Below, piece by piece: positions 9,099-17,342 of a stretch of DNA of 64,000 nt. The notes under the pieces are model-generated. The model searched no databases and was not told where the DNA came from. It worked only from the letters and a program-made list of their open reading frames with translations. Made by a program: the position numbers and the translations under genes. Position 1 is the stretch's first letter. Each line of letters starts with the position of its first letter. Source of the DNA: Crenobacter intestini (GTDB lineage: Bacteria; Pseudomonadota; Gammaproteobacteria; Burkholderiales; Chromobacteriaceae); assembly GCF_004919095.1 (NCBI RefSeq), contig NZ_STGJ01000014.1, positions 33,721 through 97,720 of the forward strand, read 5' to 3'.

Positions 9099-11285
9099 AT
9101 GCCTACTCTTGAACTGTTCCAGTTGATTCCCCCCGCTTGTGTCGTTCTTTTTCTGCTCTACTTTGTACGGCGCTTCTGGGTTGAGTACAGGAAGCCAGCG
9201 AAGCGCATGCAACAGGATCTCAATGGATTGGTGTCGAAAGTGGCCGGGGTCAAGGATGTGGCGGCCTCCCGCAGGCAGGTTGCTCTGGCCGAGGTGTTTG
9301 CCGGTAACGATGAGCGCCTGCAGCATGCCTGGAACGAATACCAGGAGACGCTGCACAGTCAGTACGAGGATGATGGCGGCGAACGGCGTGTAGTGTGTAC
9401 GCGCTCGACGGTTCCGGCGTCCTACTTTTTTGCTTCGCAGAACATTGTTGAGACCCCGCTCAAGACAGAATATTTCAAACACTTGCCGGGGATCCTGACC
9501 GGGATCGGTATTATCGGTACCTTCGCAGGGTTGCTTTTGGGTTTGACGTATTTTGACGCATCGGACCCAGCCAAGGTCCAGGAAAGCGTGTCCCTTCTGC
9601 TGGGGGGGGTGAGGGATGCATTTGTAGCTTCAGCGTTGGCAATTATGGCTGCGATGTACATCACCAACTCGGAGAAGAAGTACTTGCGCGCCTGCTATGC
9701 GGAACTCGAGGCGCTGACTGATGCAGTCGACAAATTGTTCGAGTCTGGCGTCGGCGAGGAGTACCTGGCCTCGCTGGTGAAAAGCAGTGAGGAGAGTGCG
9801 CGCCAGGCGCGGCAGTTGAAGGACGGTTTGGTTTCTGACCTGCGCGAAATGCTGCAAAACCTGGTGGATAGTCAGGTGCGGGAAAACCTGAAGCTTGCCG
9901 AGACCCTTGGCAGTGTCTACCGGGAGTCGGGTGACAGCATCGCAGCCAGCATCAGTGGCTCGATTGAAAGTAGCTTCCGTGACCCGCTCAACAAGATTGC
10001 CGACAGTGTCCAGTCGGCCAGCGGCGAGCAGAGTGGTCAGGTGCAAAATCTGTTGCAAGACGTGATGACGGCCTTCATGGCGCGGTTGGACGCCACTTTT
10101 GGGCAGCAGCTTGGCGGGATGCAGGAAATGATGACCCAGTCGGTGGAGGCGATGCAGCAGATGCAGGGCGCCTTCCAGTCGCTGATCAGCGATATGCGTT
10201 CGACGAGCGAATCTTCTTCACAGGCTGTACATGAGCAGCTTGGCCGTACGTTGGCAGAGATGCAGGCGGGGCAATCCGCGATGCAGGCCTCGATGAGTGA
10301 AATGCTGGCCAGCCTTCAGCAAGCTGTCGACGGGATTGGCAACAAGGGGGAGGAAGCCGGCACCCGCATGGCCGAGCAGCTCGAGCGCCTGTTTGCGGAA
10401 AGCGAGGCCCGGCAGCAAAAAATGGCCGAGAACATGCAGGCCTTTGTCGACAGCATGAAGGAGTCGGTGGGCAAAGGGCAGCAGGAGACCATGGCCGAGA
10501 TTTCCTCAACGGTCGGCAAGCTTGGCGAGCAATTGTCTAACGTCATGCAAACCCTCGAGACGAGTCGCCAAGGGATGGATACGGCTGCTGTCGAGGCGCA
10601 GCTGCGTATGCAAGATGGCGCCCGAGATGTGGTGGATGGCCTGGGTACGCAAGTGCAAGGCCTGATTGAGGCATTGCGCGAACAACAAGTTGATAGCCGC
10701 CAATCGCTCCAGCAGCTGGGCGAGGTAACCAGCCGCTCGATCGAAGGGATGAAGGATGGCGCTGATCGGATGCGTGCCGCCGCGGATCGCTTCGACGCTG
10801 CGGGCCAGTCGGCGGCGAAGCTTGCCGAAGCAAGTGGCGCTTCCGTCCAGCAGATCAATACGAGCGCAGGTGGTCTGACGACCGCTACACGGGAACTGGC
10901 TAGCCAGATCACTGAATACCGCGGCCATCGTGAGGCGATGCAGAAGGTATTGTCTTCGATCGAGGGTATCGCGGCGGGTAGCCAGAACGAAGCCGCTGCG
11001 CGTACACGGATGATTGCTGAGCTGCAGCAGGTGGTACAGCAGATGCATGAGGTCAACGGAGAGGCCGCCATGTACCTGGAACGCGTCAATGCGGTGCTGG
11101 ATAACAGCTTCACAGCCTTTGGTGATGGAGTGAAGTACAGTCTGGACAAGACCTTGGGTAGCCTCGACCAGCAGCTGGATAGTGCAGTACGGTCCTTGTC
11201 TGCGGGCGTTCAAGAGCTGGGCGAAGGTGTTGAAGAGTTGGCGGATGTGATGGTCAAGGCCGCCGCAGCTGGCCGTCGCAGCTAA
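9099..11285 (+). CDS. zorA: Zorya ZorA, MotA/TolQ/ExbB-type ion channel
   Basis: ZorA forms, with ZorB, a proton-driven inner-membrane motor that senses phage infection. The 728 residues match the usual length. Membrane segments are visible at about 8-27 (LIPPACVVLFLLYFVRRFW), 129-152 (LPGILTGIGIIGTFAGLLLG) and 168-190 (GGVRDAFVASALAIMAAMYI); the last two are the MotA/ExbB core. Everything after about residue 210 is a long helical tail with heptad character, many Q, A, E and M, and no further membrane segment, like the cytoplasmic ZorA tail that transmits the signal. It is first in the four-gene zorABCD set, and zorB follows after 10 bp. Confidence 0.96.
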   Translation: MPTLELFQLIPPACVVLFLLYFVRRFWVEYRKPAKRMQQDLNGLVSKVAGVKDVAASRRQVALAEVFAGNDERLQHAWNEYQETLHSQYEDDGGERRVVCTRSTVPASYFFASQNIVETPLKTEYFKHLPGILTGIGIIGTFAGLLLGLTYFDASDPAKVQESVSLLLGGVRDAFVASALAIMAAMYITNSEKKYLRACYAELEALTDAVDKLFESGVGEEYLASLVKSSEESARQARQLKDGLVSDLREMLQNLVDSQVRENLKLAETLGSVYRESGDSIAASISGSIESSFRDPLNKIADSVQSASGEQSGQVQNLLQDVMTAFMARLDATFGQQLGGMQEMMTQSVEAMQQMQGAFQSLISDMRSTSESSSQAVHEQLGRTLAEMQAGQSAMQASMSEMLASLQQAVDGIGNKGEEAGTRMAEQLERLFAESEARQQKMAENMQAFVDSMKESVGKGQQETMAEISSTVGKLGEQLSNVMQTLETSRQGMDTAAVEAQLRMQDGARDVVDGLGTQVQGLIEALREQQVDSRQSLQQLGEVTSRSIEGMKDGADRMRAAADRFDAAGQSAAKLAEASGASVQQINTSAGGLTTATRELASQITEYRGHREAMQKVLSSIEGIAAGSQNEAAARTRMIAELQQVVQQMHEVNGEAAMYLERVNAVLDNSFTAFGDGVKYSLDKTLGSLDQQLDSAVRSLSAGVQELGEGVEELADVMVKAAAAGRRS

Positions 11286-11295
11286 GGGTTGAGCC

Positions 11296-12024
11296 ATGTT
11301 GGGATTTCAATTGCCTCGACCGCGCAATAAGGAAGAGGGAGAAAAGCCGTTCTGGATCTCCTACGCGGACCTGATGACGGCGCTGATGATTCTTTTTCTG
11401 GTGGTGATGGTGGCGTCCTTGCTGTCAGTCACCCAGCGCATCGCCATCGAAACGGAAGGTGAAAAGGACCGTGCGGCCGGAATTGCCGAGTTGTGCCAGC
11501 GTCTCGAACTGAAGGCCAAGTCGCTCAACAAGGCGATCGTCGTCGACTGCCGGAACAATCGGATCCACTTCGGCGAGGCAGGACGCTTCGCGCACAACGA
11601 TTACCGGCTGGGGGCAGAGGGTGAGGCCGCACTCAAGGAGGTCGTGCCGTTGATCCTTGAGGCCGCGGACAGCGAAGAGGGGCGCAAGTGGTTTAAGCAG
11701 GTGCTGATCGAAGGTTTCACGGATACGGATGGCTCATATCTGTACAACTTGCATCTGAGTCTGCAAAGGTCGGAGTGGGTGATGTGCTCCTTGCTGGATG
11801 ACCGCCGGACGGCGGCCATGGGCCTCGACGCCAAGCAGCGTGCGCAGATCCGCGACATCTTCCTGGCGGGCGGCGTTTCTTTCAACAACGCCAAGGAAAG
11901 CAAGGATGCCAGCCGACGGGTCGAGCTCAGAATGCAGTTCTATGGGCTGAAGGAGAAGGGCGGTGCGACCCAACCGTCCCCAGAATTCCACATTACTAAA
12001 CCTGAAATCTGCCAGCTGTCTTGA
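11296..12024 (+). CDS. zorB: Zorya ZorB, MotB/OmpA-like stator
   Basis: ZorB is the peptidoglycan-binding partner of ZorA. The 242-residue protein has one N-terminal membrane segment, WISYADLMTALMILFLVVMV (residues about 18-37); the Asp in YADL is in the position of the proton-carrying Asp of MotB. An OmpA-like domain follows (about 80-220) with IHFGEAGRFAHNDYRL, VLIEGFTDTDGSYLYNLHLS and RSEWVMCSLL, as in other ZorB proteins. ATG is preceded by AAGGGTTGAG. The 3' end overlaps or nearly touches zorC, supporting translational coupling. Confidence 0.96.
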   Translation: MLGFQLPRPRNKEEGEKPFWISYADLMTALMILFLVVMVASLLSVTQRIAIETEGEKDRAAGIAELCQRLELKAKSLNKAIVVDCRNNRIHFGEAGRFAHNDYRLGAEGEAALKEVVPLILEAADSEEGRKWFKQVLIEGFTDTDGSYLYNLHLSLQRSEWVMCSLLDDRRTAAMGLDAKQRAQIRDIFLAGGVSFNNAKESKDASRRVELRMQFYGLKEKGGATQPSPEFHITKPEICQLS

Positions 12025-12029
12025 GTGCC

Positions 12030-13748
12030 ATGAGTTTGCCCATCGAAGAATTACCCGATCGCCTGGGGCGCAGCCTCGACCGCTGGGGGTGCCGCAAGCA
12101 AATGGTTACCCTCCCGGCGTTTGATTGGAGCCACCTGCGTGCGCGAGTCGAGCAGGTCAAGCAACAGTTTGGGCTGGCTATTGCTCCGCCTATTCCTCCC
12201 CGGCAGTTGCGGATCAATGCGCTGCATAAGTTGCGAACCCAGCCGGAGGCGGTGACCGCGAGAGATTGGCGGCTGATCAGCTGGGGGCTGGTCGACGAGT
12301 GTGGTAACGCCGGACGTGCGTTGGCCGATGGTTCGCTTTACCCGAGGATTGCCAAGCATTTCGAGCAAGAAATCAACGGCGGCAGTCTGAGCAGGAAATC
12401 CTGGCTGGGCCTGGTCTCTTCCTATCTTGCGCACATGCCTGAAGGGGGGGGCGAGCGTAAGCACTGGGTGCAGTTGCGCAAGCTGGTGCTGGATGGCTTT
12501 CACAAGATCCGGCAAGGTAAACAGCGGGAATGTGCCTGGGTCGAACTGGTTGGACGTCACCTTGACTTGTTTACGGACGATGCCGGAGCGACGTTGGGCG
12601 AGGCCATGTTTGAAGGCCGTCAGCAAGTGGTCGACGAACTGAAATCGTTCTTGCAGATCCCGTCCGAAAGCTGGTTGTGGACGGCCATCCTTGGCGCACA
12701 CCTCAAGCGTGTCGTCGCGCTGGATGACGATGGCTTCGTCTCCAGAATCGACGGAATGCTCGACTGGGCAGACCGGCACCCGCACTCAATAGACCCAATC
12801 TTGTCTGGCTTATTGACCCGTTACGAACGAAGTGAACGGCTAAAAGCCAAGCCGTACCCCCGCTTGAAATCGGTGTCGCTCGAGGCTTGGGGTAGTCCGC
12901 AAATTGGACGACACAAGGGTCGGTGGTCTGTTTGTGTGGAAGATCGTGTCAGCAAGATGGTCATGCGCTGGTTTGCCAAGGAAGATTTGGAAACCTTCTT
13001 TAGTCTCTTGCGTGACGAAGAAGAAGCAGATGAAAGAAGGTTGAACTATTGGCTCAGGTACGTGGATCAAATGACCTATACGCGGATTGTGATAGGTCGT
13101 AATGCTTTGAATAATCAGTCGTCTGATTTCTGTGAATTCCGTGCGCACAATAAAGGTCGATTCAGTGAGCTAGCCGGGGGTTTTGCTGCAGACAACGCCT
13201 TCATAATGCAAATTGGCGATTTTGTGTTTGTGGAATTTTCGAAAGTTGGCAATGCGTGTTATTTTTACATAAATAACAGAATTCCGTTTGAGATGGATGC
13301 AAGAAGCCTGCATATTAATTCAGATCTAAAGGCTCATATTGATGTTGGCGTTCGTGACGTGCACAACAACAGGTTCACCCATGCCAGAGAGTGGGAAATT
13401 AATGCAGACTCGATCATGTCAAAGCTTGGGATTGCTGTTCCAGGTGCTGTGTCATTCACGATGAAGGCAAGTGAATACGCTGAATCAAAAAGCATTCGTT
13501 CGCATGCCCGTGCAGCGCCGGCTATTAAAAAAACGGCTGTCCAGGGTTCAACCTTTGAAAGGTTCGATATCGTCGGTGAGGTGCGCAAGTTGGCATCAGC
13601 AGCCGGATATGATGATTTGAGATTTGAAGACTTTAGGCCTAAGGGTGGTGCGCTTTGGGTTCGTTCGCCAGAGTTGCGGAAAATTGACGCACGTCTGAAA
13701 GACCTTGGCTTCAAATACAAAAAAAATGGTGGGTATTGGATCCTGTAA
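12030..13748 (+). CDS. zorC: Zorya ZorC, EH-signature protein
   Basis: ZorC is the cytoplasmic EH-signature component; published work on type I Zorya reports that it binds DNA and acts with ZorD downstream of the ZorAB motor. The frame is also open from TTG 12021 inside zorB; I chose ATG 12030, giving 572 residues. Visible blocks are RINALHKLRTQPEAVTARDW, AWVELVGRHLDLFTDDAGA, SVCVEDRVSKMVMRWFAKED and LGFKYKKNGGYWIL at the end. The middle and 3' part (about 12950-13750) is distinctly richer in A+T than the rest of the operon. The stop codon directly abuts the zorD ATG at 13749. Position between zorB and a SNF2 helicase gene is the main support for the name. Confidence 0.93.
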   Translation: MSLPIEELPDRLGRSLDRWGCRKQMVTLPAFDWSHLRARVEQVKQQFGLAIAPPIPPRQLRINALHKLRTQPEAVTARDWRLISWGLVDECGNAGRALADGSLYPRIAKHFEQEINGGSLSRKSWLGLVSSYLAHMPEGGGERKHWVQLRKLVLDGFHKIRQGKQRECAWVELVGRHLDLFTDDAGATLGEAMFEGRQQVVDELKSFLQIPSESWLWTAILGAHLKRVVALDDDGFVSRIDGMLDWADRHPHSIDPILSGLLTRYERSERLKAKPYPRLKSVSLEAWGSPQIGRHKGRWSVCVEDRVSKMVMRWFAKEDLETFFSLLRDEEEADERRLNYWLRYVDQMTYTRIVIGRNALNNQSSDFCEFRAHNKGRFSELAGGFAADNAFIMQIGDFVFVEFSKVGNACYFYINNRIPFEMDARSLHINSDLKAHIDVGVRDVHNNRFTHAREWEINADSIMSKLGIAVPGAVSFTMKASEYAESKSIRSHARAAPAIKKTAVQGSTFERFDIVGEVRKLASAAGYDDLRFEDFRPKGGALWVRSPELRKIDARLKDLGFKYKKNGGYWIL

Positions 13749-16700
13749 ATGGCTTGGAATTTCTTCTCCAGTAAAAAATCGAGTGACCCTCAAGAGCCAG
13801 CCGCTCCTGCGGTGAATGATTGCCTGCGTTGGCTTGAAGAGGGCTTATTGATCAAGCCCGTGCGGTGGCTGAGTCAGCCAGACCCGACTTTGCGACAGCT
13901 GGGCTGTTATCTCGATCAGCTGGAAGAAGAAGGCTACCTCACGGCCTTGCCGCAGGATCTGCTGTTGGCTTGGGACGACCTGTACCGCTTACTCGCCGAC
14001 GAGGCACAACAAAGCAGCCTGCCTCTACTTGGCCTGCCGCCTGTTCTGGCTCTGAAGCCGCTGTTGATCAGCGAAGGGGCGCTTACCGACGGTGATTTCC
14101 GCGTCACGATTCGTGGCTGGCAGCGTGCTGACGGTTCTGTCATTTCAGGTGGGCTAGACCGAACTGGCGCCCTGGTCAGGGTCGATGGTTCGACCGGCCT
14201 GCTGGGCGCCGCCGAATGGCGCCTGCTGCAGGCTGTCCGCGAGTTCTCGGCCGAACAGCGTGAAAAGCCGGGCGAGATGACCAATCAGCTGGGGTGGGCC
14301 CGGATCCGCAAGCAGGCACTGGCGTGCCAAGCGGGGATGGATGGTTTCCTCAAGCAGACGATCGTACTGAGGCCAGACCAGCTGCAGGTGGCCATGCGCA
14401 GGGCGCCGGTCGATGGCGTTCCGCTAATCGAGCTGACGCCCAGTTTCGATGGCCAACCCGACCAGTGGCTGTCGAGCTTCGACAACTACCAGCAGGTGCA
14501 GGATCGCTACCATGTCGTCGCGGCGGATGGCTCGATCACACATGTCTTGCTGTCACCCGAAGTCAAATCGGTGCTCGAGGGTATCAAGCGGATGCCCGGC
14601 CGGCGGGTTGCCGGCGACGCGGCCTTGCAGTTTGTCCGCAACCCCTACGCCTTGCTGGGGGACGATGCGGTTGATGTGATCGACGAAGGCGAGTTCGAAG
14701 CGGCCCGCGAACAGGCAGGCATCCATTTCCACCGCTTCAAGGTGCAGCCGCATCTGGACGACGCCGGCCGTATCTTCTGGGCGGAGCTGGTGCTGGAGCC
14801 GCTCAGCGGTGACGCTGCGGTGGAATCGCTGCGTATCGAGGACGCGGCCTCGTTTGCGGCGTTTGTCTGCGAGCTGCAAGCCAAACTGGCGGCCGGTTAC
14901 GCTTGTGGTTTCTGGCAAGGCTACGAGCTGGAACTCTCCGACTTCAACGAGGAAGACCTGGGCGGTTTGCAGGCCTTGTTGGAGCGTTGGCAGCAGGAGG
15001 CGCTCGGTCGCCTGTTCGACGAAGTGCTCGACCTGTCACAGTACGGTGAGCGCGTGATCGGTCTGGGGGTGATCCAGAAGCCCAGCTCACCCTATATCGG
15101 CAAGCAGGGCAGCGAAAACTGGTTGCCGACCGAGTTGCTGCAGGAGCGCGGGCTGGATGTTGACCTGATCGCCAAATGGGATACCGCCAACCGCCAGCAC
15201 TACGAAGAATTCTGCCGCCGTATCGACCAAGCCCAACTCGATGGTAAACCGTCGGTCAGCCTGCCGGGTCTGGAGATCGAGCTGGCCATGCTGCCCGCGC
15301 AGCGCTTGCGCGACGCCTGGGCTGAAAAATTCCCGGACGGTGAGGGCGGTGGCGACGCCAAAGAAAAAGGCGAACGTACCGGCCTGCTGGTCGAGAACAA
15401 TATCGACGCGGCTGTAGCCAACGATTCAAAGGTACAGCCCGTCGCTGACAACGCCGAGGCCGAATTGCCCGCAGCGCTACGGGAAGAAATCCGCCTCCAT
15501 CCGCACCAGCTGTACGGGGTGGCCTGGCTGCAAAACCTGTTCGGCCAGCGCGAGCGCAAGGTAGGTGGTTGCCTGCTGGCCGACGATATGGGCTTGGGCA
15601 AGACCTTGCAGTTGCTGACCTTCGTCGCCTGGTATCTGGAAAAAACGCCACAGCCGCTGCCCGTACTGATCGTCGCGCCGGTTTCTCTGCTCGACAACTG
15701 GGAGCGCGAGTTCTCCCGTTTCTTCCATACGGCGGCGATGCCAGTGCTCAAGCTGTACGGCGAGGCGCTGTCTGAGCTCAAGCTCAAGCGCAACCAGATT
15801 CCGGCTTCGTTGCAGAAAAAAGGCATCCGCAACCTGCTCAAGCCTGGCTGGCTAGGTGGCGCGAAGATCGTGCTGACCACCTACGAGACGCTGCGTGACC
15901 AGGAGTTTTCACTCGCCCGCCAGCGGTGGAGCGTGATGCTGTGCGACGAGGCGCAGAAGATCAAGAACCCGGCTGCGATGGTGACGCAGGCGGCCAAGGC
16001 GGTGCCCGCCTTGTTCCGCGTCGCGTGTACCGGCACGCCAGTCGAGAACTCCTTGACCGACTTGTGGTGCCTGTTCGACTTTGCCCAGCCCGGCTTGCTC
16101 GGTGCGCTCAACGAATTCGGCCGCACCTACCGTCGCCCGATCGAGAACAAGACCGACGTCGACAACGTGGCGCTCGAGCAATTGCGCGAACGGATTGCCC
16201 CGCAATTGCTGCGCAGGACCAAGGACGACGTGGCCGACCTGCCCAAAAAGATCGAGGACGATGTTTGCCGCCGGCTGCCGATCAGCCCCCTGCAACAGAA
16301 TCTCTACCGTTCTTCAATTGCCGAGTTCAATCAGCGCGGTGAACTGATGGGCAAGGTGGGCGACCAGCGCGAGGCGGTGCTGGGCTTACTGCATACCTTG
16401 AAGAAGATCTGCGCGCACCCGCACGCCGTGCGCCCGGAGGGCGACCTGCTCGACGCGTCGCCGAAGATGCGCTGGCTGATGGACAAGCTGCGCGAAATCC
16501 GGGGCCAAGGCGAGAAGGCCATCGTGTTCACCGAATTGCGAGACATCCAGCGCGACCTGCGTCTCGCCATTCTCGACCACTTCCCGGACTTGAAAGACGT
16601 CTCGATCGTCAACGGCGATACCAGTGCTAGTTCGGCCAAAGGGCCGAACCGGCAGGCCATCATCGACGCCTTCCAGCAAAATCCCGGCTTTGGGGTGATC

Positions 16701-17042
16701 ATCCTGTCCACCGCCGCGGTGGGTTTTGGCGTCAACGTGCAGGCGGCTAATCACGTCATCCACTTTACCCGCCCCTGGAACCCCGCCAAGGAAGACCAGG
16801 CCACCGACCGGGCCTATCGGATCGGCCAGACCAAGAATGTGTGGGTGTATTACCCGACCATCACCGCGCAGGACTTCGAAACCTTCGAGTACAAGCTGGA
16901 TACCCTGCTGGGCCGCAAGCGCGCCGTCGCCCGCGACATGCTCAAAGGTGCGGAAGACCTCGACCTGATGCAATTGGCCGGGGAAGTGCTGGCGCAGGGT
17001 GGTGCGATGGCGTCGTCGTCGGGCGCGTCAAATAAAGCCTGA
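13749..17042 (+). CDS. zorD: Zorya ZorD, type I SNF2 helicase
   Basis: ZorD is the effector helicase, reported to degrade DNA when released from self-inhibition. The 1097-residue length fits type I. The N-terminal 600 residues are a ZorD-specific region. The SNF2 motor follows: Walker A LLADDMGLGKTLQLL (about 609), Walker B MLCDEAQKIKNP (about 731), motif III ACTGTPVENSLTDLW, and the C-terminal helicase lobe with ILSTAAVGFGVNVQAANHVI and EDQATDRAYRIGQTKNVWV (motif VI). All key motor residues look intact. It ends the zorABCD unit; a terminator-like hairpin follows about 50 bp downstream. Confidence 0.96.
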   Translation: MAWNFFSSKKSSDPQEPAAPAVNDCLRWLEEGLLIKPVRWLSQPDPTLRQLGCYLDQLEEEGYLTALPQDLLLAWDDLYRLLADEAQQSSLPLLGLPPVLALKPLLISEGALTDGDFRVTIRGWQRADGSVISGGLDRTGALVRVDGSTGLLGAAEWRLLQAVREFSAEQREKPGEMTNQLGWARIRKQALACQAGMDGFLKQTIVLRPDQLQVAMRRAPVDGVPLIELTPSFDGQPDQWLSSFDNYQQVQDRYHVVAADGSITHVLLSPEVKSVLEGIKRMPGRRVAGDAALQFVRNPYALLGDDAVDVIDEGEFEAAREQAGIHFHRFKVQPHLDDAGRIFWAELVLEPLSGDAAVESLRIEDAASFAAFVCELQAKLAAGYACGFWQGYELELSDFNEEDLGGLQALLERWQQEALGRLFDEVLDLSQYGERVIGLGVIQKPSSPYIGKQGSENWLPTELLQERGLDVDLIAKWDTANRQHYEEFCRRIDQAQLDGKPSVSLPGLEIELAMLPAQRLRDAWAEKFPDGEGGGDAKEKGERTGLLVENNIDAAVANDSKVQPVADNAEAELPAALREEIRLHPHQLYGVAWLQNLFGQRERKVGGCLLADDMGLGKTLQLLTFVAWYLEKTPQPLPVLIVAPVSLLDNWEREFSRFFHTAAMPVLKLYGEALSELKLKRNQIPASLQKKGIRNLLKPGWLGGAKIVLTTYETLRDQEFSLARQRWSVMLCDEAQKIKNPAAMVTQAAKAVPALFRVACTGTPVENSLTDLWCLFDFAQPGLLGALNEFGRTYRRPIENKTDVDNVALEQLRERIAPQLLRRTKDDVADLPKKIEDDVCRRLPISPLQQNLYRSSIAEFNQRGELMGKVGDQREAVLGLLHTLKKICAHPHAVRPEGDLLDASPKMRWLMDKLREIRGQGEKAIVFTELRDIQRDLRLAILDHFPDLKDVSIVNGDTSASSAKGPNRQAIIDAFQQNPGFGVIILSTAAVGFGVNVQAANHVIHFTRPWNPAKEDQATDRAYRIGQTKNVWVYYPTITAQDFETFEYKLDTLLGRKRAVARDMLKGAEDLDLMQLAGEVLAQGGAMASSSGASNKA

Positions 17043-17092
17043 TAGGCTATCTGGCTTTTATGCATGGTCTTTTGATAATATTTGCATGAACC

Positions 17093-17137
17093 GCCGGTGT
17101 GCTCGCAGCTAAATTTGCGCGGCACCGGCTCATTTTT
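17093..17137 (+). terminator. Probable terminator after zorD
   Basis: A 7-bp stem gccggtg/caccggc (17093-17099 and 17123-17129) with a 23-base loop is followed by TCATTTTT. The loop is long, so strength is uncertain. The remaining bases to 17342 hold no convincing gene; a ribosome site AAGGA (17332-17336) serves the next gene. Confidence 0.5.
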
Positions 17138-17342
17138 GGATTTCTGGTTTTCCTTCCTTTTTTGGACCACGGATTTAACCGATGCGATTGGCGAATGCAG
17201 TGCTCCCGCACGCGGCCAGTGAAACTGGCGGTGGTGCTGTTCCCCCTGTTCTGGCCGCCGCCGCGCGTCTTCCCCGTATTTTCCGAATTCCCGCACGCAG
17301 CCCGGCGAGCGGCCGCGCGTGCCCAGCCTTTAAGGATGTCCC

